A stretch of 16,035 nucleotides of DNA from Prolixibacteraceae bacterium (GTDB lineage Bacteria; Bacteroidota; Bacteroidia; Bacteroidales; Prolixibacteraceae), in contig DPCJ01000048.1 in assembly GCA_003516705.1 (NCBI GenBank), positions 177-16,211 of the forward strand. The letters are read 5' to 3'. Shown here piece by piece: positions 1-5,570 of this stretch (its first letter is position 1; the number at the start of each line of letters is the position of its first letter). The notes under the pieces were generated by a model. It was not told the origin of the DNA and did not search any database. It saw only the letters and a list, made by a program, of their open reading frames with translations. The position numbers were made by a program, and so were the translations under genes.

Positions 1-154
1 AAAGCTTTTCAACTTCGGCTAAATCCAGCCGCAGCATCCGGTTGTTTACAACACGGGTGGCAAAATTATCGGAATAACCTGCTTTTACAAGATAGCTGAA
101 GGGTTTATCAATGCCCCTTGCCTTAAAAATACGCGTGAAGTTAAATCTTAGCAT
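1..154 (-). CDS. Partial XRE/HTH-family transcriptional regulator (N-terminal 51 residues)
   Basis: Reading leftward from the ATG at 154-152 gives an open frame that leaves the window at base 1. The product begins MLRFNFTRIFKARGIDKP and continues with FSYLVKAGYSDNFATRVVNN, then RMLRLDLAEVEKL. This matches the small Cro/C1-type (HTH_26-like) DNA-binding proteins common in Bacteroidota: a first helix with RIFKARGI, a helix-turn-helix around residues 17-40, and the LDLAEVEKL stretch that normally precedes a C-terminal 'LNCTPND'-like tail. The rest lies outside the window. The start is the first ATG after an in-frame stop-rich region and fits the family's N-terminus. An unusual 21-bp repeat array begins about 50 bp upstream, which suggests the promoter may be controlled through it (inference). 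Family call fairly sure; target unknown. Confidence 0.75.
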   Translation of the reverse strand, partial: MLRFNFTRIFKARGIDKPFSYLVKAGYSDNFATRVVNNRMLRLDLAEVEKL

Positions 155-200
155 AATCTGGTTGTTTATTTGCGTGTTACTACTCCTGATATTAATTAAC

Positions 201-368
201 AAGTCGTTTTTTTTAACAAATTATCCGTTCGTATTTCAAACAGACCCGTTTACTTGCAAGAGTAAGTCGTTTTATCTAAATTTAATCTCGTTTATTACAA
301 AAATTAAATCGTTTACTCTGACATTACAATCGTTTTCTCTCACAATGAAGTCGTTTATTACGAAAATG
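201..368. repeat. Array of eight degenerate 21-bp tandem repeats
   Basis: Eight units start at 201, 222, 243, 264, 285, 306, 327 and 348, each exactly 21 bp. Every unit has CGTT at the same phase, usually inside AAGTCGTTT; the rest is AT-rich, with a weaker ACAAA/ACAAT half toward the unit's end. A ninth, out-of-phase remnant may follow at 369-389. The array lies directly upstream of the leftward XRE-type regulator. A period of 21 bp is two helical turns, so all cores would lie on one face of the DNA. It is not a CRISPR: the conserved part is only about 6 nt and there are no distinct spacers. A clustered operator or iteron-like site is the likeliest reading (inference). Confidence 0.8.
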
Positions 369-470
369 AAGGATGCGTTATTTGCATAAAACAGTATGCT
401 ATTTGAATCTTACCCCTTGTTGAATAAGCCTGTTTACAATCCTTTGACCATTTTGTGCTGACGCTGACGG

Positions 471-593
471 CGGTGGTATGCGACACCGGGGAAAACGAAG
501 CTCAAAATTATCAATCCGTAAGAACCATTCCAACGAGCGATGCGCTTGTTATATCACTTAAATCCCAATGTTTTATGACCGCGTATGGTATGC
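471..593. repeat. Hairpin-rich cassette-boundary-like element downstream of hepT
   Basis: The gene-free stretch between the repeat array and the hepT stop is much richer in GC than its surroundings. It holds two clear hairpins: CGGTG/CACCG at 471-475 and 484-488 (8-nt loop), and AACGAGCG/CGCTTGTT at 532-539 and 543-550 (3-nt loop, one G-U pair). The octamer TGGTATGC occurs at both ends (474-481 and 586-593). A tandem GCTGAC lies at 458-469. The element resembles the boundaries at 1,285-1,435 and 2,669-2,818 but lacks the GCTAACG heptamer, so it is a degenerate or different example. It is not coding in any frame I checked. Confidence 0.4.
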
Positions 594-599
594 AGCCTT

Positions 600-938
600 T
601 TATTTTTCAAGCAAAGAAGTAATCTCTGATTTGAGCTTTGGCAAATGGTTTATTACAATACTCCAAATTAAATCATCTGAAATCTTATCATAACCATGAG
701 CAATTCGATTTCTTGTTCCAATTATTTTTTGTGCGTTTTCGATATTGAAGTTAACATCCTTCTTTAGTATCCTGTTAACAGCCTCACCAATTATCTCAAA
801 ATTTCGTTCAACAGCACGTTTGGTTTTTATATCCTTTGAATAGTCTTCAAATCTTTTGGGCTTATCATCAAAATAACTTTCAATCTCAGAAACTGATTGA
901 AGAATGTCGTACAGCCAGGTCTTTATATCGCTATCCAT
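600..938 (-). CDS. hepT: HepT-like HEPN ribonuclease toxin (DUF86 family)
   Basis: This 112-residue all-helical protein has the hallmark HEPN/DUF86 motif R-x4-H-x-Y as RNRIAHGY: Arg76, His81 and Tyr83. In characterised HepT-MntA systems the motif is the RNase active site, and the tyrosine is the residue adenylylated by the partner nucleotidyltransferase to silence the toxin (family knowledge). Upstream helices carry the typical ERNFEIIGEAVNRILK segment (residues 44-59). Length is normal for the family. The start codon overlaps the 3' end of mntA by 8 nt (931-938), so translation is probably coupled, with antitoxin made first. Its AT-rich composition and place between structured boundary elements suggest horizontal acquisition. 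The catalytic motif is complete, so the toxin is probably functional. Confidence 0.88.
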   Translation of the reverse strand: MDSDIKTWLYDILQSVSEIESYFDDKPKRFEDYSKDIKTKRAVERNFEIIGEAVNRILKKDVNFNIENAQKIIGTRNRIAHGYDKISDDLIWSIVINHLPKLKSEITSLLEK

Positions 939-1230
939 ATATAAGTTGCTTTGATGAATCTATCGATTGTCGTAAGTATGGATTTTTTATTGCTTTATCC
1001 TCAAGCAAATCAACCTCCCGCTTAAACAGGCTCTCCAACGAAAACTTCAGGTCAAAATAATTATCGGCATAATCATATAAATCAATATCCTGAAAATCAA
1101 CAATAAAATCTATATCGCTATCATTTTTGAATCTGCCTGTTAAAACTGATCCAAAAACGAACAATCTGCCAACCTTATGTTTTGTGCAGAGGTCCCGGAT
1201 TTTATCTATATTTCTTTCTATCAAATCCAT
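931..1230 (-). CDS. mntA: MntA-like nucleotidyltransferase antitoxin
   Basis: The protein has the minimal nucleotidyltransferase signature: Gly27-Ser28, ten residues, then Asp39-x-Asp41 (GS-x10-DID), with a third acidic residue at Asp74 in REVDLLED. In HEPN/MNT pairs this enzyme transfers AMP to the toxin's tyrosine and so neutralises it (family knowledge). I start at the ATG at 1230-1228, giving 99 residues beginning MDLIERNIDKI, the usual family N-terminus. An upstream ATG at 1290 would add 20 atypical residues (MCNLEKCQLAGFSQFDYICF) and lies in the boundary element. A perfect -7 element, TATATTTG, lies at 1242-1235 on this strand; if used, the mRNA would be nearly leaderless. The 3' end overlaps hepT by 8 nt. 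Confidence 0.86.
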   Translation of the reverse strand: MDLIERNIDKIRDLCTKHKVGRLFVFGSVLTGRFKNDSDIDFIVDFQDIDLYDYADNYFDLKFSLESLFKREVDLLEDKAIKNPYLRQSIDSSKQLIYG

Positions 1231-1234
1231 AAAG

Positions 1235-1242
1235 CAAATATA
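1235..1242 (-). promoter_or_regulatory. Candidate -7 element for mntA-hepT
   Basis: TATATTTG matches the Bacteroidota consensus TAnnTTTG perfectly, 5-12 nt upstream of the preferred mntA ATG. The -33 region is poor (only CTTG-like). Transcription would start close to the start codon. The position inside the cassette unit would let the pair carry its own promoter. Confidence 0.4.
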
Positions 1243-1284
1243 ATCAAATTGGCTAAAGCCAGCAAGTTGGCATTTTTCAAGGTT

Positions 1285-1435
1285 ACACACAACGCTGGAA
1301 GCTGATTTTCAATTCCTGTCAATCCCGATGAACACCGCGGGCGGAAAGATGCACGCCGCTTACTATAAGGTAACCAAGTGAACCAACTTACGCACACCCA
1401 CGGACAGCAACGGCTTATACACGCCGTTAGCTGTT
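1285..1435. repeat. Structured cassette-boundary element (attC-like) between acyltransferase and mntA
   Basis: This non-coding stretch carries CGTTAGC at 1425-1431, 23 bp past the acyltransferase stop, and on the leftward strand ends with AGCGTTGTGTGTAAC just before the mntA reading frame. Its best structure is a 10-bp stem with one bulged A: CAGCAACGGC (1405-1414) pairing with GCCGTT-A-GCTG (1423-1433) around an 8-nt loop. Extrahelical bases and hairpin ends are features of integron attC sites (family knowledge), but the exact attC consensus boxes RYYYAAC/GTTRRRY are not met. I therefore call it attC-like only. Confidence 0.45.
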
Positions 1436-1441
1436 TTTTTT
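1405..1441 (+). terminator. Intrinsic-terminator-shaped hairpin, rightward orientation
   Basis: The 10-bp bulged stem at 1405-1433 is followed on the + strand by a run of T from 1434 to 1441, the form of a Rho-independent terminator for rightward transcripts. No rightward gene lies to the left, so it may block antisense transcription into the acyltransferase gene, or simply be a by-product of the boundary element. On the leftward strand no T-run follows the stem. Confidence 0.4.
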
Positions 1442-1453
1442 CCTTAAATTCTA

Positions 1454-2629
1454 TTATAAGTATTTTCTAACAATTCTAATTTTTCGAAGCAGGCTACTTG
1501 TAATCCAGCTCAATGAAAGTGCAACAATGAAGGTTACAACAAATTTGGTTATTGCAGAAATGTTTACATTCAGCAATAAAAATTGACACCAAATAACAAA
1601 AACATAGTGGACAAAATAAATCAAATAAGCATTTTCTGACAAGGAGTTTAACCAAGTTTCCCCAGTTTTTACGAATTTCCTAAAGACCGTAAGAAAAGCA
1701 ATGCAACTTAATATACATGAAGCTATATAAAATGAATAATAAATCAACCAACCGGTAAATTCAGTCAAGATATTGTTCTTTTCCAGTAGAATTAGTGGTT
1801 TCCCAATAATGGTTACAACAATAAAAACCAACAATGAAAACAGAATCCAGAGCCGCCAGTTTTTCACTATGGCCGACTGAGTTGAAAATAATTCATTATT
1901 GAAATCTGTTTCACCAATCAAAAATCCGAGTGTGAAAAATCCAAAATATAAGAATATTCTGCTAAGCTGAAAATCGAATGGGCCTAATCCTGTCCAGGTA
2001 CCCGCTCCAACCTTATAGGCAAGCGGCACATACAGAATCCAGATCAAGCAAAACAGGATACTGAAAAAAACAAATGGTTTGTCTTTTAAAACAGAAAAGT
2101 ATATTCCCGTTTTTTCACTTGCTTTCTGTAGTGGCGAATAAAACCACACAAACAACAGATTAAACAGGAACAACATCCATATAAACCAGGGTGGACCAAC
2201 CGGCCAATATTCAACTACAAAAAAATCCTTTACATATGCCAGAACATCTGTACTTTCATGAGCCAAATAATAAGAAGGGAAGTAAGCAATTAACATCAAT
2301 AAAGTTCCTAAAAACAGGAATGGGATAAATAAACGATAAAACCGATCTCTAATAAAAGTGGCTCTGCCTTTTTTACAGACGCTTTTCATCAGGAATAAGC
2401 CTCCTATCAGGAACATGAGAGACATGAAAAAAATGTCATTGAAATTCACGAAGATATCAAGGCCAATCCATCTTTTCGTATCCACAACAGGATGTGTCGA
2501 AAGAATATATGCTGTTTTGTTAAACGAGGCAAAAGTCGTGTAAGATAGTGTTGAGTGATGGGCAACTACCAATACAGTGATTGATGATCGCAAGTAATCT
2601 ACCCAAAGATTTCGGTTTGAACTGCTCAT
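1454..2629 (-). CDS. Acyltransferase 3 family integral membrane protein (OafA/MdoC-like)
   Basis: A 391-residue polytopic membrane protein with about ten hydrophobic segments. The N-terminus (WVDYLRSSITVLVVAHHS) has the family's D-x-L-R and following histidine pair (Asp11, Arg14, His24-His25). Further marks are RDRFYRLFIPF at residues 94-104 and the GPPWFIWMLFLFNLLF loop/helix at 145-160. Members O-acylate (usually O-acetylate) sugars of surface polysaccharides, glucans or lipids at the cytoplasmic membrane. The substrate here cannot be read from sequence; the layout is closest to the MdoC/OpgC and YiaH-like branch. It is full length. It stands alone between two structured boundary elements and is more AT-rich than the core genes to the right, consistent with a mobile or cassette-borne gene. 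Confidence 0.85.
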   Translation of the reverse strand: MSSSNRNLWVDYLRSSITVLVVAHHSTLSYTTFASFNKTAYILSTHPVVDTKRWIGLDIFVNFNDIFFMSLMFLIGGLFLMKSVCKKGRATFIRDRFYRLFIPFLFLGTLLMLIAYFPSYYLAHESTDVLAYVKDFFVVEYWPVGPPWFIWMLFLFNLLFVWFYSPLQKASEKTGIYFSVLKDKPFVFFSILFCLIWILYVPLAYKVGAGTWTGLGPFDFQLSRIFLYFGFFTLGFLIGETDFNNELFSTQSAIVKNWRLWILFSLLVFIVVTIIGKPLILLEKNNILTEFTGWLIYYSFYIASCILSCIAFLTVFRKFVKTGETWLNSLSENAYLIYFVHYVFVIWCQFLLLNVNISAITKFVVTFIVALSLSWITSSLLRKIRIVRKYL

Positions 2630-2668
2630 CTTGAATCAATTATAGTTGAAATTCAAAATTTAAAATAA

Positions 2669-2818
2669 CCGCTAACGGTTGGTACATGTTGTCGGGTCGG
2701 ATTTCGGAGAGCCTGCCCGGCCGGTCAGGCGGGTTCAACACAAACTCATCGCTGGGTTCCCGTCTAAACGGGAAAGGCAGTGCCGACCACTCAGAGTCCT
2801 ATTTATTAGTAAACGTAA
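2669..2818. repeat. Structured cassette-boundary element (attC-like) between unknown gene and acyltransferase
   Basis: This GC-rich island between AT-rich genes shows nested pairing. GCTAACG lies at 2671-2677, within CCGCTAACGG, 42 bp before the acyltransferase start. An outer stem GGTCGG (2695-2700)/CCGACC (2783-2788) encloses two hairpins: GCCTG-C-CCGGCCGG-T-CAGGC (2711-2730) and TTCCCGT/ACGGGAA (2757-2763 and 2768-2774, 4-nt loop). This is a branched, three-way-like fold. It contains two short overlapping ORFs with no recognisable product, which I treat as noise. The fold suits a recombination site acting as folded single strand, or a structured RNA; the sequence cannot decide. Confidence 0.5.
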
Positions 2819-3574
2819 TTATTCAATTTTTTCAATTAATTCTTTCCTTTCTTTTTCAGTATAAGTTTCAGAATAATTATTCTCGTCACCAATATTTACA
2901 ATCTCAAAAATTCCACGTTTAAACTCTTTTAGTTTTTCCGGATTATTTCTAAAATAAAATGGATTAGGTAAAAGTGACTCTTTTGTCTGGACTGTCAACC
3001 AGTAATATGTGTCAAATAATTGATTTAGCTCATTTTCATATAAAAGCAAAACATGAATAACAAATTTATTTTTCTCAATCCATTGAGGACTATAATTTAA
3101 CTCTAAACTACAACTGTCGAATGGATTTAATTCTTGATAGAAATGTGGAAGTTTTAAATCATTAGTTGTGTTAGAATCTACTACTCTTCTATTTTTAATA
3201 ATGTCTTTCAGAAAAGGGCTATTCGATATTGTATCCGCAATTATCCAACCAATTATTTTTGATGAAGTATTCCCAATATTTGTTGCATTTAGTTTTATCT
3301 TCAACTCTAATTTTCCGTAAACATTACCAATAGAATCAGTGTTTTCTGGATTATTTGGTAAGATTGAGTCCGAACTAAATTTAAAACTCTGAATTTGAGG
3401 ATTCGATAATTTGATTTTTGGTCGATATTCAATTGCACTTATTGAATAATTTATTTTTTCCAATTTAGTTTCAGAAGAGCAGGACCGAAAAAATGAAATT
3501 CCCGAAAAGACTAATGCAATCAAAGCAATAAGTATAGTCAAATGGTCTTTGTATTTATCGATAAATGTCTTCAT
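2819..3574 (-). CDS. Membrane-anchored hypothetical protein
   Basis: I do not recognise this 251-residue protein. Residues 1-10 are charged, residues 11-29 (HLTILIALIALVFSGISFF) form one membrane segment, and the remainder is hydrophilic, rich in Asn, Ser and Ile, and probably beta-rich: alternating stretches such as YGKLELKIKLNATNIGNTSSKIIGWIIADTI (quoted here only as residues about 84-114) resemble an immunoglobulin-like sandwich outside the membrane. A single-pass N-in, C-out topology is likely. No catalytic motif is visible. The start ATG overlaps the stop of the preceding small ORF as ATGA (3571-3574), implying coupling. GCTAACG sits 12 bp upstream. It is among the most AT-rich genes in the window, consistent with acquisition from outside. 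Confidence 0.6.
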   Translation of the reverse strand: MKTFIDKYKDHLTILIALIALVFSGISFFRSCSSETKLEKINYSISAIEYRPKIKLSNPQIQSFKFSSDSILPNNPENTDSIGNVYGKLELKIKLNATNIGNTSSKIIGWIIADTISNSPFLKDIIKNRRVVDSNTTNDLKLPHFYQELNPFDSCSLELNYSPQWIEKNKFVIHVLLLYENELNQLFDTYYWLTVQTKESLLPNPFYFRNNPEKLKEFKRGIFEIVNIGDENNYSETYTEKERKELIEKIE

Positions 3575-3768
3575 TTTTTATGTTTGCTAACGTTTTTGGT
3601 ATTGCCGAAGGCGGGGATTTTTAGCACTACAACCAATTTGTCAAGCACAGTTTGATTAACTGTCTGCGTAGTGCCTGTCAAATGTGTTTGTAAGTCAGCA
3701 ATGAAAGTGCGAATGTTTTTCATAAACTCAAGTCCAACGATGCCGTTTTTTGTCTGTTGTGTTGCCAT
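3571..3768 (-). CDS. Small hypothetical protein, possibly truncated by a cassette boundary
   Basis: A 65-codon ORF whose product begins MATQQTKNGIVGLEFMKNIR and continues with a plausible helix (TFIADLQTHLTGTTQTVNQTVLDKLVVVL). I know no family for it. Its last 17 or so codons run through sequence that looks like a boundary element: a GCC-GAA-GGC mini-hairpin at 3604-3612 and GCTAACG at 3586-3592. Those final residues (KIPAFGNTKNVSKHKK) may therefore not be native. The stop overlaps the next gene's start as ATGA, supporting real translation. Either it is a small cassette-borne gene, or the N-terminus of a longer gene cut by recombination. Confidence 0.4.
   Translation of the reverse strand: MATQQTKNGIVGLEFMKNIRTFIADLQTHLTGTTQTVNQTVLDKLVVVLKIPAFGNTKNVSKHKK
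3586..3612. repeat. Boundary heptamer GCTAACG with adjacent mini-hairpin
   Basis: GCTAACG at 3586-3592, 12 bp upstream of the membrane-anchored protein's ATG, is followed by a small GCC-GAA-GGC hairpin at 3604-3612. It is the third copy of the heptamer in the leftward accessory block and is placed like the one at 2671-2677, just ahead of a gene start. Confidence 0.4.
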
Positions 3769-4111
3769 TATTTTATTTGTTTAATGTTTGTAGTCTGTCT
3801 TCTTAGCCTTGCCTGTAACTAGTATATATGTCTGATTTTTTCATCCTTTACATGCCAATATAGCCGGATAAGTCTGAAAACAATCATCCTTTATTCTTTG
3901 CACAACTTCGTAATTCTGTTGATTTTTCTCTATCTGAAACTTAAGGTTCAAGCCGTTTCGTTTTTGGTTACGGGTTTAAAAATAAACATAGTTTGTTAAA
4001 TTTTAGTGGGGTTCAAATATTTATCATCCTGAAACCGGGGTTACCAAACAGACTGGTTTTACCAGCACTGCAAGCAAATAAAGAAGTTTTAATATAACAG
4101 ATTCAGTGCTT
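3769..4111. other. Gene-free stretch between rlmF and the small ORF
   Basis: No convincing coding frame is visible in this 343-bp AT-rich gap. It holds a weak hairpin CTGGT/ACCAG at 4053-4065 past the rlmF stop, too weak and without a T-run to be called an intrinsic terminator. It appears to mark the junction between the accessory block on the left and the conserved genes on the right. Confidence 0.5.
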
Positions 4112-5128
4112 TCAGTACCGGTTATTCCATCGCGTTTTCATCCAGTTGCCTTGTTGTTCGCGGGTAAGCCAGGTCCAGGCCACAATGCGGCTTGTTTTGT
4201 TTCCGTGGCTCATCTCAATGGTTTTAACCTCAACAGTTCCTGCATTTTTTAGTGCGCTGTAAATACTTTTCAAATGTGCCTGTTTTGCAACCAGCGTGGA
4301 AAACCAAAAACAGGCCGATGAAAATTGCCGGCTTTGTGCAATCATGCGTTGTACAAATTTTTCTTCGCCACCATCGCACCACAACTCCTGGTTGTTGCCG
4401 CCAAAATTCAGCGTTGACCGGGTAATCCGTTTGCCTTTCAGGTTGCTTAGTTTTCGCAATGTTCCCGATTGGGCTTCCTCAAACGAAGAATGAAACGGGG
4501 GATTGCAAATGGTGATATCAAACTGTTCGTTTTTTTGAATGATACCATTGAAAATTGCCGTTGCATCGGGTTGAAACCGAAGTTCCACAACATCTTTCAA
4601 AAATGTATTTGTCTCAATAATCCGGGTTGCCGATTGAATGGCAACTGGTTCGATTTCGGAACCCACAAACGACCAGCCATATTCCTTATGCCCGATTATC
4701 GGGTAAATACAATTGGCCCCCACCCCGATATCGAGGCATTTTACCCGGCTGCCCGTGGGAATTTTGTCATTGTTACAACTGCCTAACAAATCGGCAATGT
4801 GGTGAATGTAATCGGCACGCCCCGGAACCGGCGGACATAAATATCCTGCAGGAATAGCCCAGTTTTCAATACCGTAAAAATGTTTCAGCAATGCTTTATT
4901 CAACGTCAGCACGGCCTGGGCATTGGCAAAATCAACCGATTCGTCGTTGTATCTGTTCACACTGACAAACGGCGCCAATTCGGGGCAACTGGCTATAAGT
5001 TCTGTAAAGTTATACCGTTCACGATGTTTGTTTCGCGGGTGTAAACCCGATTTTTCCTTTGGATGTTCTTTTTTGGGTTGAAGCATTTCTGCGTTCTCTG
5101 GTCTGTATATTTTTCCCTTTTGAATCAT
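4112..5128 (-). CDS. rlmF: 23S rRNA (adenine(1618)-N(6))-methyltransferase RlmF
   Basis: This 338-residue SAM-dependent enzyme methylates N6 of A1618 (E. coli numbering) in 23S rRNA. The family signature is very clear: HPRNKHRERY (residues 30-39), SVDFANAQAVLTLNKALL (64-81), the PPVPGRADYIHHIADLL block (99-115), the SAM-binding strand/loop CLDIGVGANCIYPI (131-144), and the catalytic NPPFHSS (209-215) of amino-methyltransferases. Downstream, NFGGNNQELWCDGGEEKF (from about residue 242) is also typical. It is slightly longer than E. coli RlmF (308) because of an N-terminal extension; Met15 is an alternative start. A perfect -7 element (TAATTTTG, 5243-5236) lies about 110 nt upstream. Housekeeping gene, probably transcribed alone. 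Confidence 0.95.
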   Translation of the reverse strand: MIQKGKIYRPENAEMLQPKKEHPKEKSGLHPRNKHRERYNFTELIASCPELAPFVSVNRYNDESVDFANAQAVLTLNKALLKHFYGIENWAIPAGYLCPPVPGRADYIHHIADLLGSCNNDKIPTGSRVKCLDIGVGANCIYPIIGHKEYGWSFVGSEIEPVAIQSATRIIETNTFLKDVVELRFQPDATAIFNGIIQKNEQFDITICNPPFHSSFEEAQSGTLRKLSNLKGKRITRSTLNFGGNNQELWCDGGEEKFVQRMIAQSRQFSSACFWFSTLVAKQAHLKSIYSALKNAGTVEVKTIEMSHGNKTSRIVAWTWLTREQQGNWMKTRWNNRY

Positions 5129-5235
5129 TGATTTGTACGATGCAGGTTACAATTAAACATTTAGAATTACTTCACCTTTCGGAAGCACAAAAAACAGCAA
5201 GAATTCAGTCATTCGATACGTCATGACCAATATTT

Positions 5236-5243
5236 CAAAATTA
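5236..5243 (-). promoter_or_regulatory. Candidate -7 element for rlmF
   Basis: TAATTTTG matches TAnnTTTG perfectly on the leftward strand, with a partial -33 (TTGA/TGAA) 19-20 nt upstream. It would give a 5' leader of roughly 100 nt before the rlmF ATG and lies just past the end of the orphan antitoxin gene. Confidence 0.35.
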
Positions 5244-5289
5244 ACAAACAAGCAGGATAAATTTCAATCAATATTATTTTGGATTTTTC

Positions 5290-5511
5290 CTACTTGCCTA
5301 ACTTTTCAATAGCAGAGTCCAGCCTTGACTCATTCAATTTTGAAGAAAGTTCATGCCAAGTTGCCTTTAAAGAATTATACTCCGCTAATGAAATAATTAC
5401 CACTCCGCTTTCATTACCCCTGTTTATAGTCAAAACTTCATTGTTTTTGACTATTGTATCAAGATACATTTTCATATGTTTTTGAAAATCAGACAATGTT
5501 GTTGTAAGCAT
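5290..5511 (-). CDS. Orphan YefM/Phd-type antitoxin
   Basis: The product, starting MLTTTLSDFQKHMKMYLDTI, has the YefM/Phd DNA-binding N-domain pattern (TTTLSDFQKHM..., then EVLTINRGNESGVVIISLAEYNSL at about residues 25-48). That segment matches the family hallmark of a strand 'ITRxx..GVVLxSLxEYxSL' (family knowledge). I start at the ATG at 5511-5509 (73 residues) because alignment to YefM begins there; an upstream ATG at 5556 adds 15 atypical residues. The C-terminal tail after SLKATWHEL is short compared with YefM, and this is the part that normally grips the toxin. No RelE/YoeB-like toxin follows: the 160 bp to rlmF hold only a 23-codon frame. It may act as a solitary regulator or cross-antitoxin, or be a remnant. 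Confidence 0.75.
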   Translation of the reverse strand: MLTTTLSDFQKHMKMYLDTIVKNNEVLTINRGNESGVVIISLAEYNSLKATWHELSSKLNESRLDSAIEKLGK

Positions 5512-5570
5512 ATCAGTAGTTTTTGATTTAAAACCATGAGTCATTTTAATTTTCATCTATCGGACCAAAA

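Noticed and set aside
201..368. CRISPR array
   Set aside because: The conserved core is about 6 nt of a 21-nt period, with no repeat/spacer division and no cas genes.
111..389. Rightward 92-codon ORF with a hydrophobic helix and K-S-F heptads
   Set aside because: It overlaps the regulator gene antisense, its heptads simply reflect the 21-bp DNA repeat, and conservation is at nucleotide rather than codon level. The hydrophobic part comes from T-rich DNA.
4053..4065. Terminator for rlmF at CTGGT/ACCAG
   Set aside because: The stem is only 5 bp and no T-run follows on the leftward strand.
5129..5289. Missing toxin gene next to the YefM-like antitoxin
   Set aside because: The only leftward frame is 23 codons (beginning MTYRMTEFLL) and has no RelE/YoeB features.
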